NCBI GenBank assembly: GCA_035362715.1
Contig: DAOSDU010000009.1
Span: 1-64,000 of the forward strand
DNA: 64,000 nucleotides
Reading direction: 5' to 3'
From: Methanofastidiosum sp.
Lineage (GTDB): Archaea; Methanobacteriota_B; Thermococci; Methanofastidiosales; Methanofastidiosaceae
In this document: one piece after another, positions 8,412 through 16,933 of the stretch
Layout of the letters: the number at the start of each line of letters is the position of its first letter
Numbering within the stretch: position 1 is the stretch's first letter
Translations under genes and position numbers: made by a program
The notes under the pieces: model-generated
What the model was told of the DNA's origin: nothing
Seen by the model: the letters and a program-made list of their open reading frames with translations, nothing else
The model's database searches: none

Positions 8412-9668
8412 ATGAAATACGTTATTATTGGAAATGGTGCGGCCGCAGTTGGGGCTATTGAAGGCATAAGGAGTAACGATAAGAAAAGTGAAATAATATT
8501 AATTTCTAAAGAAAATTGCATATCTTACTCAAAACCTCAACTATACAAAATGCTAAACCAAGAAAACGTAAAGAGCATATATTATAGGAATGAAGAATTT
8601 TACATTAATAATAATGTATCAACTATTCTGGGGAAGACCCTAAAATCAGTTGACTTTAACAAAAAACTATTGATATTAGAAGATGACAACATAAAATATG
8701 ATAGATTGCTTATTGCTACAGGCGCTAAAGCAAATGTGCCAAAACTTAAAGGATTTGATGGGGAAATCTATTCTTTCACAAATATTGATGAGGCTGTGAG
8801 ACTCAAACAATCTCTTGCCAATAAAGAGAAGATAGCCGTTCTTGGAGGGGGGCTAATCGGGGTCAAGTTATCAGAGTATCTGCATAAGATGGGGAAAGAA
8901 GTGATCCTTATAGTAAGTTCCAAAGGGGTATTAAGTTCTCTTGGAGATGAAAAGATTTCTGAAATCCTTAATAACGAGATTTTAGAAAAAGGAGTCAATT
9001 TATTGCTTTCAAGAAAAATAATTGAGGCCAAGAAAATAGATTCAAAAATTGAACTTAAACTTGACAAGGGAACTATAACATGTGATGCAATAGTCTCCTG
9101 CAAAGGTGTAAAACCTGAAGTTTCCCCGTTTGAGAAATCAGAACTTTCAATCAATCAAGGCATAAAAGTTGATGATCATATGAGGACTAACATAGATGAT
9201 GTCTTTGCTGCAGGGGATGTAACTGAAATGTATAATTCTATTGAAGATGCCTATTGTAATATACCTATTCTTCCGAATGCATACAGCGGAGGATATTGCG
9301 CAGGAACCAACATGTCTGGTGGTGATTCCAAGATTGAAACAGTTTATCCCATGAATTCTCTTAAAATATTTGATGTCCAGATGATAACAATGGGACTATT
9401 ATCGCCTACTGAAAAAGATGAAGTAATGTCTTTATTTGATTCTGAAAAGAAAGTTTATAGAAAACTTGTGATTAGAGGGGAAAAACTAATCGGCGCAGCA
9501 CTTCTTGGAGATATAGACCGCGCAGGTATCTTTAACAATATTATCCGAAGTAACTTAGATGTTTCTTCTATAAAAGAAGAATTATTAAACAACAAAATTA
9601 ATTTTTATGTCCTCCCCCGCGATATGAGGGAAGTCATTGTAAAATCATACACAGAGGGGATTAAATGA
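8412..9668 (+). CDS. FAD/NAD(P)-dependent oxidoreductase of the glutamate synthase operon
   Basis: The protein has 418 aa. Two dinucleotide-binding folds are present: GNGAAAVGAIEGI at the N-terminus for FAD and LGGGLIGVKLSEYL about residue 143 for NAD(P)H. TNIDDVFAAGDVTE near residue 257 is the C-terminal FAD motif. It resembles the NirB/rubredoxin-reductase class of pyridine nucleotide-disulphide oxidoreductases without the redox-active disulphide. It probably feeds electrons to the adjacent Fe-S protein, standing in for the bacterial GltD small subunit. The ATG directly follows the upstream stop codon. Confidence 0.9.
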   Translation: MKYVIIGNGAAAVGAIEGIRSNDKKSEIILISKENCISYSKPQLYKMLNQENVKSIYYRNEEFYINNNVSTILGKTLKSVDFNKKLLILEDDNIKYDRLLIATGAKANVPKLKGFDGEIYSFTNIDEAVRLKQSLANKEKIAVLGGGLIGVKLSEYLHKMGKEVILIVSSKGVLSSLGDEKISEILNNEILEKGVNLLLSRKIIEAKKIDSKIELKLDKGTITCDAIVSCKGVKPEVSPFEKSELSINQGIKVDDHMRTNIDDVFAAGDVTEMYNSIEDAYCNIPILPNAYSGGYCAGTNMSGGDSKIETVYPMNSLKIFDVQMITMGLLSPTEKDEVMSLFDSEKKVYRKLVIRGEKLIGAALLGDIDRAGIFNNIIRSNLDVSSIKEELLNNKINFYVLPRDMREVIVKSYTEGIK

Positions 9669-10387
9669 TTCTAAACTGCAAAGGGCTCAACTATACTGAG
9701 ATAAACAAGTCCATACGTAAGGCAATAGAAGATGGTGAAAAAGAAGTAGTAATGAACAATATAAATGGTCAGGGATATCTATTTGCTGGAGTAAAGAATG
9801 GGATAAGGGCAATAATAAATGGAGTACCAGGAAATGATCTGGGGGGTATGATGGACGGTCCAAACATATTTGTCAATTCCAACATACAAGACTGTGTCGG
9901 AAATACAATGAATAACGGTAAGATAGTTGTCCATGGCGATGCTGGAGATATCTTAGGCTATGCTATGAGGGGCGGAAAGATATTTGTCAAGGGAAAAGTT
10001 GGGTACAGATGTGGAATCCACATGAAGGCATTTGGAGAAAAGATTCCCGTCATAGTAATAGGTGAAGATGCTGGTGATTTTCTTGGAGAGTATATGGCTT
10101 CAGGCATCATAGTCGTTTTGTGCAAAAACAAAACTAAGCTTGAAAGCAATTACATTGGAGTCGGAATGCATGGAGGGGCCATATACATTAGAGGAAATGT
10201 CGATGAATATAATCTTGGAAAGGGCGTTTCAGTATCCCCTCTCGATGAATGGGATATTAATTTCTTAACAAACGTTCTAAACGAATATTCAACAGATATG
10301 AACTCTAAAGAGAAATATGATCTAAATTCATTTGTAAAACTAAGCCCATTAAACTCAAGACCTTTCCAGAGACTGTATAGCTACTAA
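9665..10387 (+). CDS. Glutamate synthase GXGXG domain subunit (archaeal GltB3-type)
   Basis: The protein has 240 aa and is the right-handed beta-helix domain that forms the C-terminus of bacterial GltB, also seen in FwdC. Regular Gly-rich turns recur: GVPGNDLGGMMDGP, GNTMNNGKIVVHGDAGD, GYAMRGGKIFVKGKVGYRCGIHMK and GVGMHGGAIYIRG. The domain is structural and helps shape the ammonia tunnel. It overlaps the oxidoreductase stop by 4 bases and ends the five-gene operon. FwdC-like function is less likely because no other formylmethanofuran dehydrogenase genes are nearby. Confidence 0.9.
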   Translation: MILNCKGLNYTEINKSIRKAIEDGEKEVVMNNINGQGYLFAGVKNGIRAIINGVPGNDLGGMMDGPNIFVNSNIQDCVGNTMNNGKIVVHGDAGDILGYAMRGGKIFVKGKVGYRCGIHMKAFGEKIPVIVIGEDAGDFLGEYMASGIIVVLCKNKTKLESNYIGVGMHGGAIYIRGNVDEYNLGKGVSVSPLDEWDINFLTNVLNEYSTDMNSKEKYDLNSFVKLSPLNSRPFQRLYSY

Positions 10388-10422
10388 GAAACATTAATTA
10401 TTTAAACTTTAAACAATCAGTA

Positions 10423-11283
10423 ATGGCGATGAAAAAAACATTCATTATTTTTGGATTGATTGTATTAGTAGCAGTTGCAGCCATGTGTGCAACACCTGGC
10501 TCAAATCAACAACAAACAAATACCCAACAACAAACACAAACAACTTCAAACTCTCAATCTTCCGGCACAGGAGAAGTTCTTTTCAACGAAAAATACACTG
10601 TAAAGGCCAATAGTTACATGTGGAATAGAATTCCCGTTACTAAAGGAACTAAAGTAGATATCTCTTTTGAATCCACAGATAATAAAAATTTAGACTTGTA
10701 TATAATGACTGATATACAGCATAATTGGGTTAACGTTTATGGTACTAAAGAATTACAAAAACCAAATAATTACTTGAAATTTTACTCAGGCACTAAATCA
10801 GAGTTTCAATACACTTTTCCAGAAGACGGAACTTACTATTTAGTATTCGTCAATACAACAGATCTCCCTAGAGAATTTTATTATAGTGGAACAATAGTTT
10901 CCGGGGACAAATTAGAAGATATCGATTATGTCATATGTAAAGGTACTGGGCTATCTTTTGGTAGAGAGAAATACGGTTCTTGCGTGACATACATGCAAAA
11001 AGGAGAAACAATCAATATTTACTATAGTGTTCAACAGAATGAATACAGAAATCGATTTATTAAAATGTACGTACTTGACGGTACTGGATTTACAAGTTGG
11101 ACCAAATCTCCCTTTGACTACGTTGGCAAGATCTACGTTGATTCGACAAACGATAGAGAACGAAGCTATGAGCAATTAAAATGGACTGCACCAGAAAAAG
11201 GATACTATTATTTCGTGTTTTGGAATAGGGATTCGCCTGAAACTTTAAAGCTTGACTATAAAGTATACAAAGACCTTAATTAA
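10423..11283 (+). CDS. Predicted secreted lipoprotein-like protein, unknown function
   Basis: The protein has 286 aa. A signal sequence (MKKTFIIFGLIVLVAVAAMC) ends in a lipobox-like AAMC, followed by a Gln/Thr/Ser-rich linker of about 30 residues and a beta-rich domain. The mature part has two related-looking halves with YYFVFWN/YYLVFVN segments, as in pre-peptidase or jelly-roll beta-sandwich domains. It is probably anchored on the outer face of the membrane. ATG 10429 may be the true start, since a TTTAAACTTT TATA-like tract lies about 25 bases upstream. I do not recognise a specific family. Confidence 0.7.
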   Translation: MAMKKTFIIFGLIVLVAVAAMCATPGSNQQQTNTQQQTQTTSNSQSSGTGEVLFNEKYTVKANSYMWNRIPVTKGTKVDISFESTDNKNLDLYIMTDIQHNWVNVYGTKELQKPNNYLKFYSGTKSEFQYTFPEDGTYYLVFVNTTDLPREFYYSGTIVSGDKLEDIDYVICKGTGLSFGREKYGSCVTYMQKGETINIYYSVQQNEYRNRFIKMYVLDGTGFTSWTKSPFDYVGKIYVDSTNDRERSYEQLKWTAPEKGYYYFVFWNRDSPETLKLDYKVYKDLN

Positions 11284-11405
11284 TTATATATTTTTTTAAT
11301 TTTTATTATATATCTCGAATAGTTCTTTAGCTTTACTTTTTGCAATATTTTTTCAAGGATAGACTTATAAGATTATTGCAATTACATTAAATCCCGGCGA
11401 AACAA

Positions 11406-12563
11406 ATGAGTCTGATATCAAGGATTTCTAGTTATCTTGATACGTTAAAGTATAGTGTAAACCCTGATAAATTGAAGGATAGTGACTACTTTCTTGATAC
11501 GTATCTAAAACTAAAAAGAGATTATGAAGAATTAATCTCGATTAGGCGAAAAATAGAGTTCTTGGGGTATCAAAATCCTTATTTTGTTATTAAAGGTATC
11601 AAGGATGCACAGGATCCTTATTTCAGAAAAAGGGCAATGGAAAAAAAGATCTGTTTTGACAATATTCAGCACGCTATTGCCGCACACAGAGTTGCCATAG
11701 GTCAGTTAATAGACGCTATGGGATTTGAAAAAGAGGGCATAATATATGTCGGGCATGAAGCCCTGAAGTTTACCGAGGAAGGCGGGGAAGGAAAATTTAT
11801 TTTTAGTCCAGATGGTGTCTATAGATTAGGCATAATGAAATACCTTTCTTTTTCTGGGGAGTATATGAAGACTCTTTTTTCCTTAAATAAGGAGGAGAGA
11901 GAGAATTATAGGAAGATAATGGACATGCTTGGGGATAAATCAAAGAGCAAGCCATCTTCTAAAAGGAGAATCCCCCAAGAATACGGGATGATGGGGGGTC
12001 CAAAAGAGTATTCCCCTTTCAAAAAAGAAAATCCTCAATATAAACGTGATTTTTATGATGAAACGATTGATCTGGGCAGGCCTCCAATATATGATAAACA
12101 CATAAGAAAAGTCCTCTCGATAGCTTATGCACCTTTTGGAGTCGACGCAATATGCGAAGACATAGCGCTCTTTTATCTGAAAAAAACTTATATGGAGCGA
12201 AAGATATATGGAGGCCCATTTCCTACAATTGACCCAGAACCAAATGAGGCATTGTTAGGTAGGTTCTATAAGACTGTGCTATTGAAGGAAGGGATGATGA
12301 ATACACTAAAAGATATGAATCTAAAAGAGAAGAACAGCCTAGTTGCTGCAATTTCATATTATTTAGTGTCAGAAGATTATGACAAGACCCTCCTATTTTT
12401 TTCTATAGATAACAATGAATTTGAATCTGCTTTGATAAGGGCTGGAAATTATGGGGTAATACCTAAAGAGAGCAAGCATCTTCTTGAAAGAGTAGTCAAG
12501 ACTGGTGAAAAAAAAGATATAACAAAGAAATTTTTACAAGAACTTAAGGGGGCTCAAGATTGA
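11406..12563 (+). CDS. Archaeal conserved-looking hypothetical protein
   Basis: The protein has 385 aa and I do not recognise it. It is soluble and largely helical, charged, with no signal peptide. A low-complexity Lys/Ser/Pro/Gly stretch near residues 175-205 separates an N-terminal helical part from a C-terminal part containing RPPIYDKHIRKVLSIAYAPFGVDAICEDIALFY. The latter looks like a folded domain. The stop overlaps the TTG start of a small HTH-containing protein by 4 bases, so the pair is translationally coupled and probably functions together. A TATA-like CTTATAA lies around 11365. Confidence 0.65.
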   Translation: MSLISRISSYLDTLKYSVNPDKLKDSDYFLDTYLKLKRDYEELISIRRKIEFLGYQNPYFVIKGIKDAQDPYFRKRAMEKKICFDNIQHAIAAHRVAIGQLIDAMGFEKEGIIYVGHEALKFTEEGGEGKFIFSPDGVYRLGIMKYLSFSGEYMKTLFSLNKEERENYRKIMDMLGDKSKSKPSSKRRIPQEYGMMGGPKEYSPFKKENPQYKRDFYDETIDLGRPPIYDKHIRKVLSIAYAPFGVDAICEDIALFYLKKTYMERKIYGGPFPTIDPEPNEALLGRFYKTVLLKEGMMNTLKDMNLKEKNSLVAAISYYLVSEDYDKTLLFFSIDNNEFESALIRAGNYGVIPKESKHLLERVVKTGEKKDITKKFLQELKGAQD

Positions 12564-12955
12564 AAAAGATAATCGCAAAAAATAAGAGAGACCTTATAAA
12601 AAAGTTAAGGATTGATCTTTCTAACAAAGACGAAAAAATTTATATCAACATGAGGCCATCAGTTGACATTATGGTTGAAGTATTAGAGCATGCGCCAAAT
12701 ATAAAATATATTCTTTGCCCAAAAAGTCTCTATTCCTTGACATCAATTAGGGTCAAAAAAGCATTGGAGCGCGTTGGGGTTCTTCTTGTTCCTTTTGGAG
12801 AGGGTGCTGGGAGACCAAACAAATACGATGACGAAACAGTCAGCAAATTAAAAAAAATGTATGAGCTAGGTGTTCCTGTAAAAGAGATATCAAAAAGTTT
12901 AAAGATCCCCCTTAGAACAGTTTACTACATTGCAAATGAAGAAGAACTTCAATAA
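12560..12955 (+). CDS. DUF1699-like protein with C-terminal helix-turn-helix
   Basis: The protein has 131 aa from a TTG start overlapping the upstream gene. Residues 1-75 resemble the archaeal DUF1699 pattern, with INMRPSVDIMVEVLEHAPNIKYI. Residues 80-125 form a resolvase-type HTH: GRPNKYDDETVSKLKKMYELG followed by PVKEISKSLKIPLRTVYYI. That arrangement suggests a small DNA-binding regulator whose sensing domain is DUF1699-like. Coupling to the 385-aa hypothetical gene suggests a paired role. The target is unknown. Confidence 0.6.
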   Translation: MKKIIAKNKRDLIKKLRIDLSNKDEKIYINMRPSVDIMVEVLEHAPNIKYILCPKSLYSLTSIRVKKALERVGVLLVPFGEGAGRPNKYDDETVSKLKKMYELGVPVKEISKSLKIPLRTVYYIANEEELQ

Positions 12956-12956
12956 G

Positions 12957-14015
12957 CTATCCTAAATCCCTTATATGGATTGCATTTTGTTTTGAAAATA
13001 CAAAGTAAGTTTTATTATGTATATTAATTATTTTTAGCGGGATTTCTTCTTTAGCAATTTCATTTTTTGTCAATATGTCAAAGTAGTAGTCAAGCTTTAG
13101 GGTGAATTCTTTCCCGGTAAGTATATCCCATAAAATGACATAGTAATAATCACCGTTTCTTTTAAACTGCCTAATCCAGTCACTCCCTCCTGAAAGATTT
13201 TTTCTGGTAAATGTGCTCACATTACCGTCTTTGGAATATTCAAAAAAAACTGTGTCAAAAACATACCATCCTTCTTTTCCAGAATAGCCGGTTGCAACGA
13301 CATCTTCACCAATTAATTCAAGAGAAAGACCGCCATCTTCCCAATTTCCATTGTCAAAATAGTCAACCCAAAGAGTTTCAAAGTCTTTGCTAAGCTTGCA
13401 GACGAACATATCATAGTTGTTATTTTTTGATTCACCAGTAAGATAAAAGTTACCTTGATCGTTCTCTAAGATTTGATAAGGCCTTTCAAATGGGCCAATA
13501 TTCAATATTTTCTCTGCAATGATTTTTCCGTTTCGATCCACTTTTATAACAAAACTATCCGACTCTCTTTTGTATGTAGAATAGCCTAAAATAGTAACTT
13601 CCTGATTATCGTTTACTGTAAAAGAAGATAAAGCATCCATATCTGAGAATTTTATTTTCACTTCCCATCTTTTGCTGAGGCTTGATGTAAGTTTTACAAG
13701 AGTGTTATTTCCGTCTCCAGAAGCCCCCAATAAATAAGTGTTAGAGTACTTGTCATTTAGAATTCTATAAATTTTAAAATTTCCAATTGTCTGTTCTCTT
13801 AAAAACTGGCCATTTTTAGACTTAATAATAAATGAATCATCACTATCTTTTATTTCTCCTGCAATATAAAAACTATCCACACTTGAATCAAACGAGAGGT
13901 CTTTGACTATATATTCATCATCTAGAGTATATAAAACAGAATCTCCAGATGAAAGTGGAGAAAGACTTGAAAAGGCAAGTATAGCAAAAACAAAAAAAGA
14001 CAAGATTAGCTTCAT
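12957..14015 (-). CDS. Secreted beta-propeller-like protein
   Basis: The protein has 352 aa. A cleavable signal peptide covers about residues 1-24. The rest is a series of roughly 45-50 residue beta-rich repeats with DSFVIKVDRNGKII, GNFYLTGESKNNNYDMFVCKLS and similar DxxFxxKLxxxG patterns, as in SBBP/NHL-like propellers. It is likely exported; function is unknown. It converges with the HTH gene with only one base between stops. It could be an enzyme subunit or adhesive surface protein, but no catalytic motif is visible. Confidence 0.65.
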   Translation of the reverse strand: MKLILSFFVFAILAFSSLSPLSSGDSVLYTLDDEYIVKDLSFDSSVDSFYIAGEIKDSDDSFIIKSKNGQFLREQTIGNFKIYRILNDKYSNTYLLGASGDGNNTLVKLTSSLSKRWEVKIKFSDMDALSSFTVNDNQEVTILGYSTYKRESDSFVIKVDRNGKIIAEKILNIGPFERPYQILENDQGNFYLTGESKNNNYDMFVCKLSKDFETLWVDYFDNGNWEDGGLSLELIGEDVVATGYSGKEGWYVFDTVFFEYSKDGNVSTFTRKNLSGGSDWIRQFKRNGDYYYVILWDILTGKEFTLKLDYYFDILTKNEIAKEEIPLKIINIHNKTYFVFSKQNAIHIRDLG

Positions 14016-14052
14016 AGCCCTATTTTTTTCTTATCCTTTAAAAAACATACCT

Positions 14053-14721
14053 TTATTGGACCTCTGTAGGGCCATCTTTACAACTCTTTTTGCTTCGATG
14101 CTTTTTAATTGCCTTGACGATCGCAAAAACACCTTCACCGACATCAGGTTTTATCTCTTGAATTATATTTTCTAGATTAAAAACTGTTTGTCTTTTATCA
14201 ATGATTTCAAAATTGGCCATTTTAAGGAGATTCTCTATCTCAGAATCAGAATGGAATCTTGCATTCTTGTAAAATATATTGGAAGCTTTTTTTTCTTCAT
14301 ATATCTGCCCAAGAGGGGTGTTCTTATCTATAAATGCAACGATTAAGAATCCTTCTTTTGTGAGTACCCTATATGCCTCTTTTAACGCTTGAAGAATATC
14401 GGTGAAAAAACAGTCGACAGTAACCATCAAAATAAAATCATACGTTTCATTGGGGATCGGTAGATTCTCTGCATATGCATTGATTGTATTTATACCTCTT
14501 TCACTTGCTTTCGTTCTCATTCTTTCAGAAGGTTCAACGCCTGTTTTAATGCCCAGTGCCGATGCAAAGATTCCTGTCCCAACACCGATTTCAATACCTT
14601 CACCAGATTTAGGCAATAATTGCTTTATCGCTTCAATTTCAGACTTGACTATGTTATTGTTTTTAGCAAACCATTCTTCATACAATTCAATATTAAGGCC
14701 AAAAACATCATCTAAATTCAT
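14053..14721 (-). CDS. Class I SAM-dependent methyltransferase
   Basis: The protein has 222 aa. Motif I is GEGIEIGVGTGIFASALG at about residues 38-55, then an acidic residue in GVEPSERM, and the post-motif ILMVTVDCFF followed by LKEAYRVLTKEGFLIVAFID. This is the Methyltransf_11/25 fold. The substrate cannot be told. It is oriented leftward between a secreted propeller protein and a DsrE-like gene. The Cys-rich C-terminal tail (SKKSCKDG) is an odd feature that may be disordered. Confidence 0.82.
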   Translation of the reverse strand: MNLDDVFGLNIELYEEWFAKNNNIVKSEIEAIKQLLPKSGEGIEIGVGTGIFASALGIKTGVEPSERMRTKASERGINTINAYAENLPIPNETYDFILMVTVDCFFTDILQALKEAYRVLTKEGFLIVAFIDKNTPLGQIYEEKKASNIFYKNARFHSDSEIENLLKMANFEIIDKRQTVFNLENIIQEIKPDVGEGVFAIVKAIKKHRSKKSCKDGPTEVQ

Positions 14722-14806
14722 TTGAACATCTCTTTTCTTGATATTGAAACACGATAAAAATCAACGTGGAAAAATTTTTTAATAAAAAATCAAACAATAT
14801 ATTTTA

Positions 14807-15127
14807 TTAAAAGCATACTACTCTGTCACTTTGTATTACAATGTCATAAACGTCCTTCATTGTAGATAGTGGGCACATCTCTGAATCCTTCTGATTTCTC
14901 GACTTAATGCATGTTCCACAGGCAAGTATATTTCCCCCTTCTGAGAGAAACTTTTCCGCTTGCTCAAATGAGTTGAATTTATCATTTGAAGTTTTTTCAT
15001 ATTCAACTCCTTTTCCCATGAGAAAAATTTTTGTTTCATCTTTCTGTCCAAGACAGAAATTTCCAAAGCGAAATGCATTCCAACATTTCTCCGGGTCATT
15101 ATCTGAAATTATTATTCCTATTTTCAA
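14807..15127 (-). CDS. DsrE/DsrF-like sulfur-relay family protein
   Basis: The protein has 106 aa from a TTG start preceded by a good ribosome site (AAGGTGGTG). It begins KIGIIISDNDPEKCWNAFRFGNFCL and contains GGNILACGTCIKSRNQ about residue 70, typical of small DsrE-like proteins with a Cys in the CGTC loop. Members carry persulfide or modulate sulfur transfer, often in the cytoplasm of anaerobes. In a methylated-thiol-using archaeon a sulfur role would be fitting, but that is inference. Confidence 0.75.
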   Translation of the reverse strand: MKIGIIISDNDPEKCWNAFRFGNFCLGQKDETKIFLMGKGVEYEKTSNDKFNSFEQAEKFLSEGGNILACGTCIKSRNQKDSEMCPLSTMKDVYDIVIQSDRVVCF

Positions 15128-15268
15128 TACACCACCTTATTAATAAATTAAAGCCTTTTTATTATTTAAGAATATCTTTTGAAATATAATGGTCTTAAAA
15201 TTAAGCAGAATGTTAGGGAGAAGAATAAATTTATTTGCTCTTTTCTTAGATAACAACGTTGATTTCTT

Positions 15269-15290
15269 ATCTTATAATGGCTTATAAGAT
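15269..15290. repeat. Perfect 9-bp inverted repeat in intergenic DNA
   Basis: ATCTTATAA and TTATAAGAT are separated by TGGC. The 582-base gap between the DsrE-like gene (15127) and the RNase Z-like gene (15710) holds this repeat and a structured RNA, but no convincing protein gene. The repeat could be a hairpin or a protein-binding site; it contains TATA-like sequence on both strands. Confidence 0.5.
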
Positions 15291-15329
15291 TAGTAAATAT
15301 CTGTATGAATAATACCAAAACTTTAATTC

Positions 15330-15342
15330 AAAAAGAAAAAAA
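15330..15342 (-). terminator. U-rich terminator of the minus-strand RNA
   Basis: Read on the minus strand the sequence is TTTTTTTCTTTTT immediately after the closing helix strand CTGTGCA. A T-tract right after an RNA is the usual archaeal termination signal. Its position is the main reason for assigning the RNA to the minus strand. Confidence 0.6.
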
Positions 15343-15626
15343 TGCACAGTTTGTCGCTTCGGAGGAGTAGGTCTTTCATAGCCGGATGCTTCGACTTCTC
15401 GAAGCGGCTATTGCCTTTCGGTGTCCGATAGAGACATTTTTTCAATGTCATGGACCGGGTAAGTTCGAGTGTGACTCAAACATTTTCCGATAAGACTTAG
15501 CCATCCCGGAAATACCCTTGTCCAAGAGCCTTGTATGCGGGTGGAGCGTGATACTCAAATCCGCCTAAGCGGCCCAGATGCAAGGAATGAAAGACTTTGT
15601 TACCAGCGAAGTTTCGACCTGTGCAA
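15343..15626 (-). ncRNA. Structured RNA of unknown class, about 283 nt
   Basis: This GC-richer island in AT-rich DNA has no ORF but many compensating helices. The ends close on each other: TGCACAG 15343-15349 with CTGTGCA 15619-15625, then GTCG 15353-15356 with CGAC 15615-15618, and CTTCG 15357-15361 with CGAAG 15607-15611. Inside are a perfect 9-bp helix (15371-15379 with 15587-15595), an 8-bp helix (15529-15536 with 15578-15585), a 7-bp hairpin (15388-15394 with 15399-15405), GACATT/AATGTC (15433-15449) and CCGGG/CCCGG (15455-15459 with 15505-15509). Minus-strand TATA and T-tract frame it exactly. Length and terminal helix recall RNase P or SRP RNA, yet I cannot find their hallmark sequences, so the class is open. 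Confidence 0.75.
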
Positions 15627-15647
15627 CATTATCTATTCAATTAGCTT

Positions 15648-15655
15648 TATTTAAA
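15648..15655 (-). promoter_or_regulatory. TATA box for the minus-strand RNA
   Basis: TTTAAATA on the minus strand is centred about 26 bases upstream of 15626, the predicted 5' end of the structured RNA, which is the standard archaeal spacing. Confidence 0.55.
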
Positions 15656-15709
15656 ATTTACTGTTATCAAATATCTAGAAAAACAAATATTCTTTATAGA
15701 TTATGTTAA

Positions 15710-16471
15710 TTATTTGAATCGTTCCCGGATGCGGTAACCGGCGTTGTTAAACGATATGTTCTTTGCTAGAATCAAGTCCTTTTCTTTTGTTAATTTGACA
15801 ATATCATCTAGGTCACGGTATCTATGGGAGATATGGGTTAGGATAATCATTGTATTTTCTAATTCTTCCTTTAGGTCAAGAATATCCTCTACATGAACAT
15901 GCATTCTTTCCTCTGCAATCTCTATTTCCTCTTCAAAAAAGTATCGGCACTCCGTGATTAATACTCTCGGCGCCAAAGAAATTATCTTTCGCCTGTTCTT
16001 GTAATTTGACCCTTCCCAGTCTCCTGTGATGAGGATACTTGTTTCCGAATTATTAATATAATACCCAAAGTTAGGCACTGTATGTTTTAAGGGAACAGGA
16101 ACAACAGTAGTTCCATTGAAACGAAGATTCTCATTCTCCTGAATTGGGACAAGTTTTCGCCTTCCTTTAGAATGGAAGTTGATCATCTTAGAATGAATGT
16201 CAAAAACGTTTTCATTTTCACCATACTCTTTTCTGTCATCATAAGGTGCATAGATTTTTATTGGATTTTCAGAAAGGCTTAGAAAGTCTGCCCCACCGGC
16301 CATACACGACCTAACATGGTCAAAGTGAAAATGTGTTAAAAGATATACTTTGTTTTCATTTTTTGCCCCACAAGGGCTATCTACTCTGAACTCTATTTTG
16401 TCAAGTTTTATGACTATAGAAGGGTGGTAAGGCGCATGTAACCTTACAGATCCTAAAAACTTTGAATTCAT
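15710..16471 (-). CDS. RNase Z-like metallo-beta-lactamase fold protein
   Basis: The protein has 253 aa. The zinc motif THFHFDHV lies near residues 46-53. KHTVPNFGYYI (about 128), ILITGDW and the C-terminal ILTHISHRYRD match tRNase Z signatures rather than general MBL hydrolases. RNase Z trims tRNA 3' trailers. The protein is shorter than the usual roughly 300-residue archaeal enzyme and lacks an obvious exosite insertion. The same operon holds a 110-residue hypothetical gene upstream. Function as a true tRNase Z is likely but not certain because related MBL paralogues exist. Confidence 0.75.
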   Translation of the reverse strand: MNSKFLGSVRLHAPYHPSIVIKLDKIEFRVDSPCGAKNENKVYLLTHFHFDHVRSCMAGGADFLSLSENPIKIYAPYDDRKEYGENENVFDIHSKMINFHSKGRRKLVPIQENENLRFNGTTVVPVPLKHTVPNFGYYINNSETSILITGDWEGSNYKNRRKIISLAPRVLITECRYFFEEEIEIAEERMHVHVEDILDLKEELENTMIILTHISHRYRDLDDIVKLTKEKDLILAKNISFNNAGYRIRERFK

Positions 16472-16481
16472 CTTATATCAT

Positions 16482-16814
16482 CTATGATAACTCTACAGGT
16501 ATCTTGGAGAATCTAATCTTCTGATCTTCGTTTTTCATCCAGATAATTGGCTCGCCTTCTTTGCTATCTATGTAAAATGTATATTTGTTGTCCTTGATTT
16601 CATCTGTTGTTATTTCAAGGCCTTCGTATGCTTCCAAGGTTTTTTTGACCTCTTCGCTTATGCTTTTTTCAACATAGCAGTCAAGAAACGAAATCTCATA
16701 AAAAACAGGATTAACTCTCTCCATGTATTCCTTTACTTCCCTGTTGTTATTCAGATATCTTGTCAGAACTCTAACTTTAGTGCTGTTCTTGATAAAAGGC
16801 CTTATTCTCTTCAT
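16482..16814 (-). CDS. Hypothetical protein upstream of the RNase Z-like gene
   Basis: The frame is open to 16862, but an archaeal TATA box (16836-16844) lies inside that extension and sits about 26 bases upstream of ATG 16814, so I place a leaderless start there, giving 110 aa. The protein is basic at the N-terminus (KRIRPFIKNSTKVRVLTRYL) with an alternating alpha/beta character and no recognisable motif. Ten bases separate it from the RNase Z-like gene, so the two probably form an operon. Confidence 0.6.
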   Translation of the reverse strand: MKRIRPFIKNSTKVRVLTRYLNNNREVKEYMERVNPVFYEISFLDCYVEKSISEEVKKTLEAYEGLEITTDEIKDNKYTFYIDSKEGEPIIWMKNEDQKIRFSKIPVELS

Positions 16815-16835
16815 TAAATTACAATCACGGCCTAA

Positions 16836-16844
16836 ATTTATAAA
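16836..16844 (-). promoter_or_regulatory. TATA box deciding the start of the leftward hypothetical gene
   Basis: TTTATAAAT (palindrome-like core, minus strand) lies about 26 bases before ATG 16814, pointing to a leaderless transcript. Confidence 0.55.
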
Positions 16845-16903
16845 CCTTATTCTTATACTCAAAAGGCATTCAAAAGAAATCTTTACAGAAATCTTTTTAA
16901 GTA

Positions 16904-16913
16904 TTTTAAAAAT
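16904..16913 (+). promoter_or_regulatory. TATA-like element of the MgtE transporter transcript
   Basis: TTTTAAAAAT is centred about 26 bases before 16934. That would start the mRNA at or near the ATG of a short leader ORF, leaving about 95 bases of leader before the transporter's TTG start. Confidence 0.45.
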
Positions 16914-16933
16914 ATGTAGGCTATAATTAAGTG

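Noticed and set aside
15343..15626. Calling the structured RNA RNase P RNA or SRP RNA
   Set aside because: Length and closed ends fit, but the core conserved sequences of either class could not be found on either strand.
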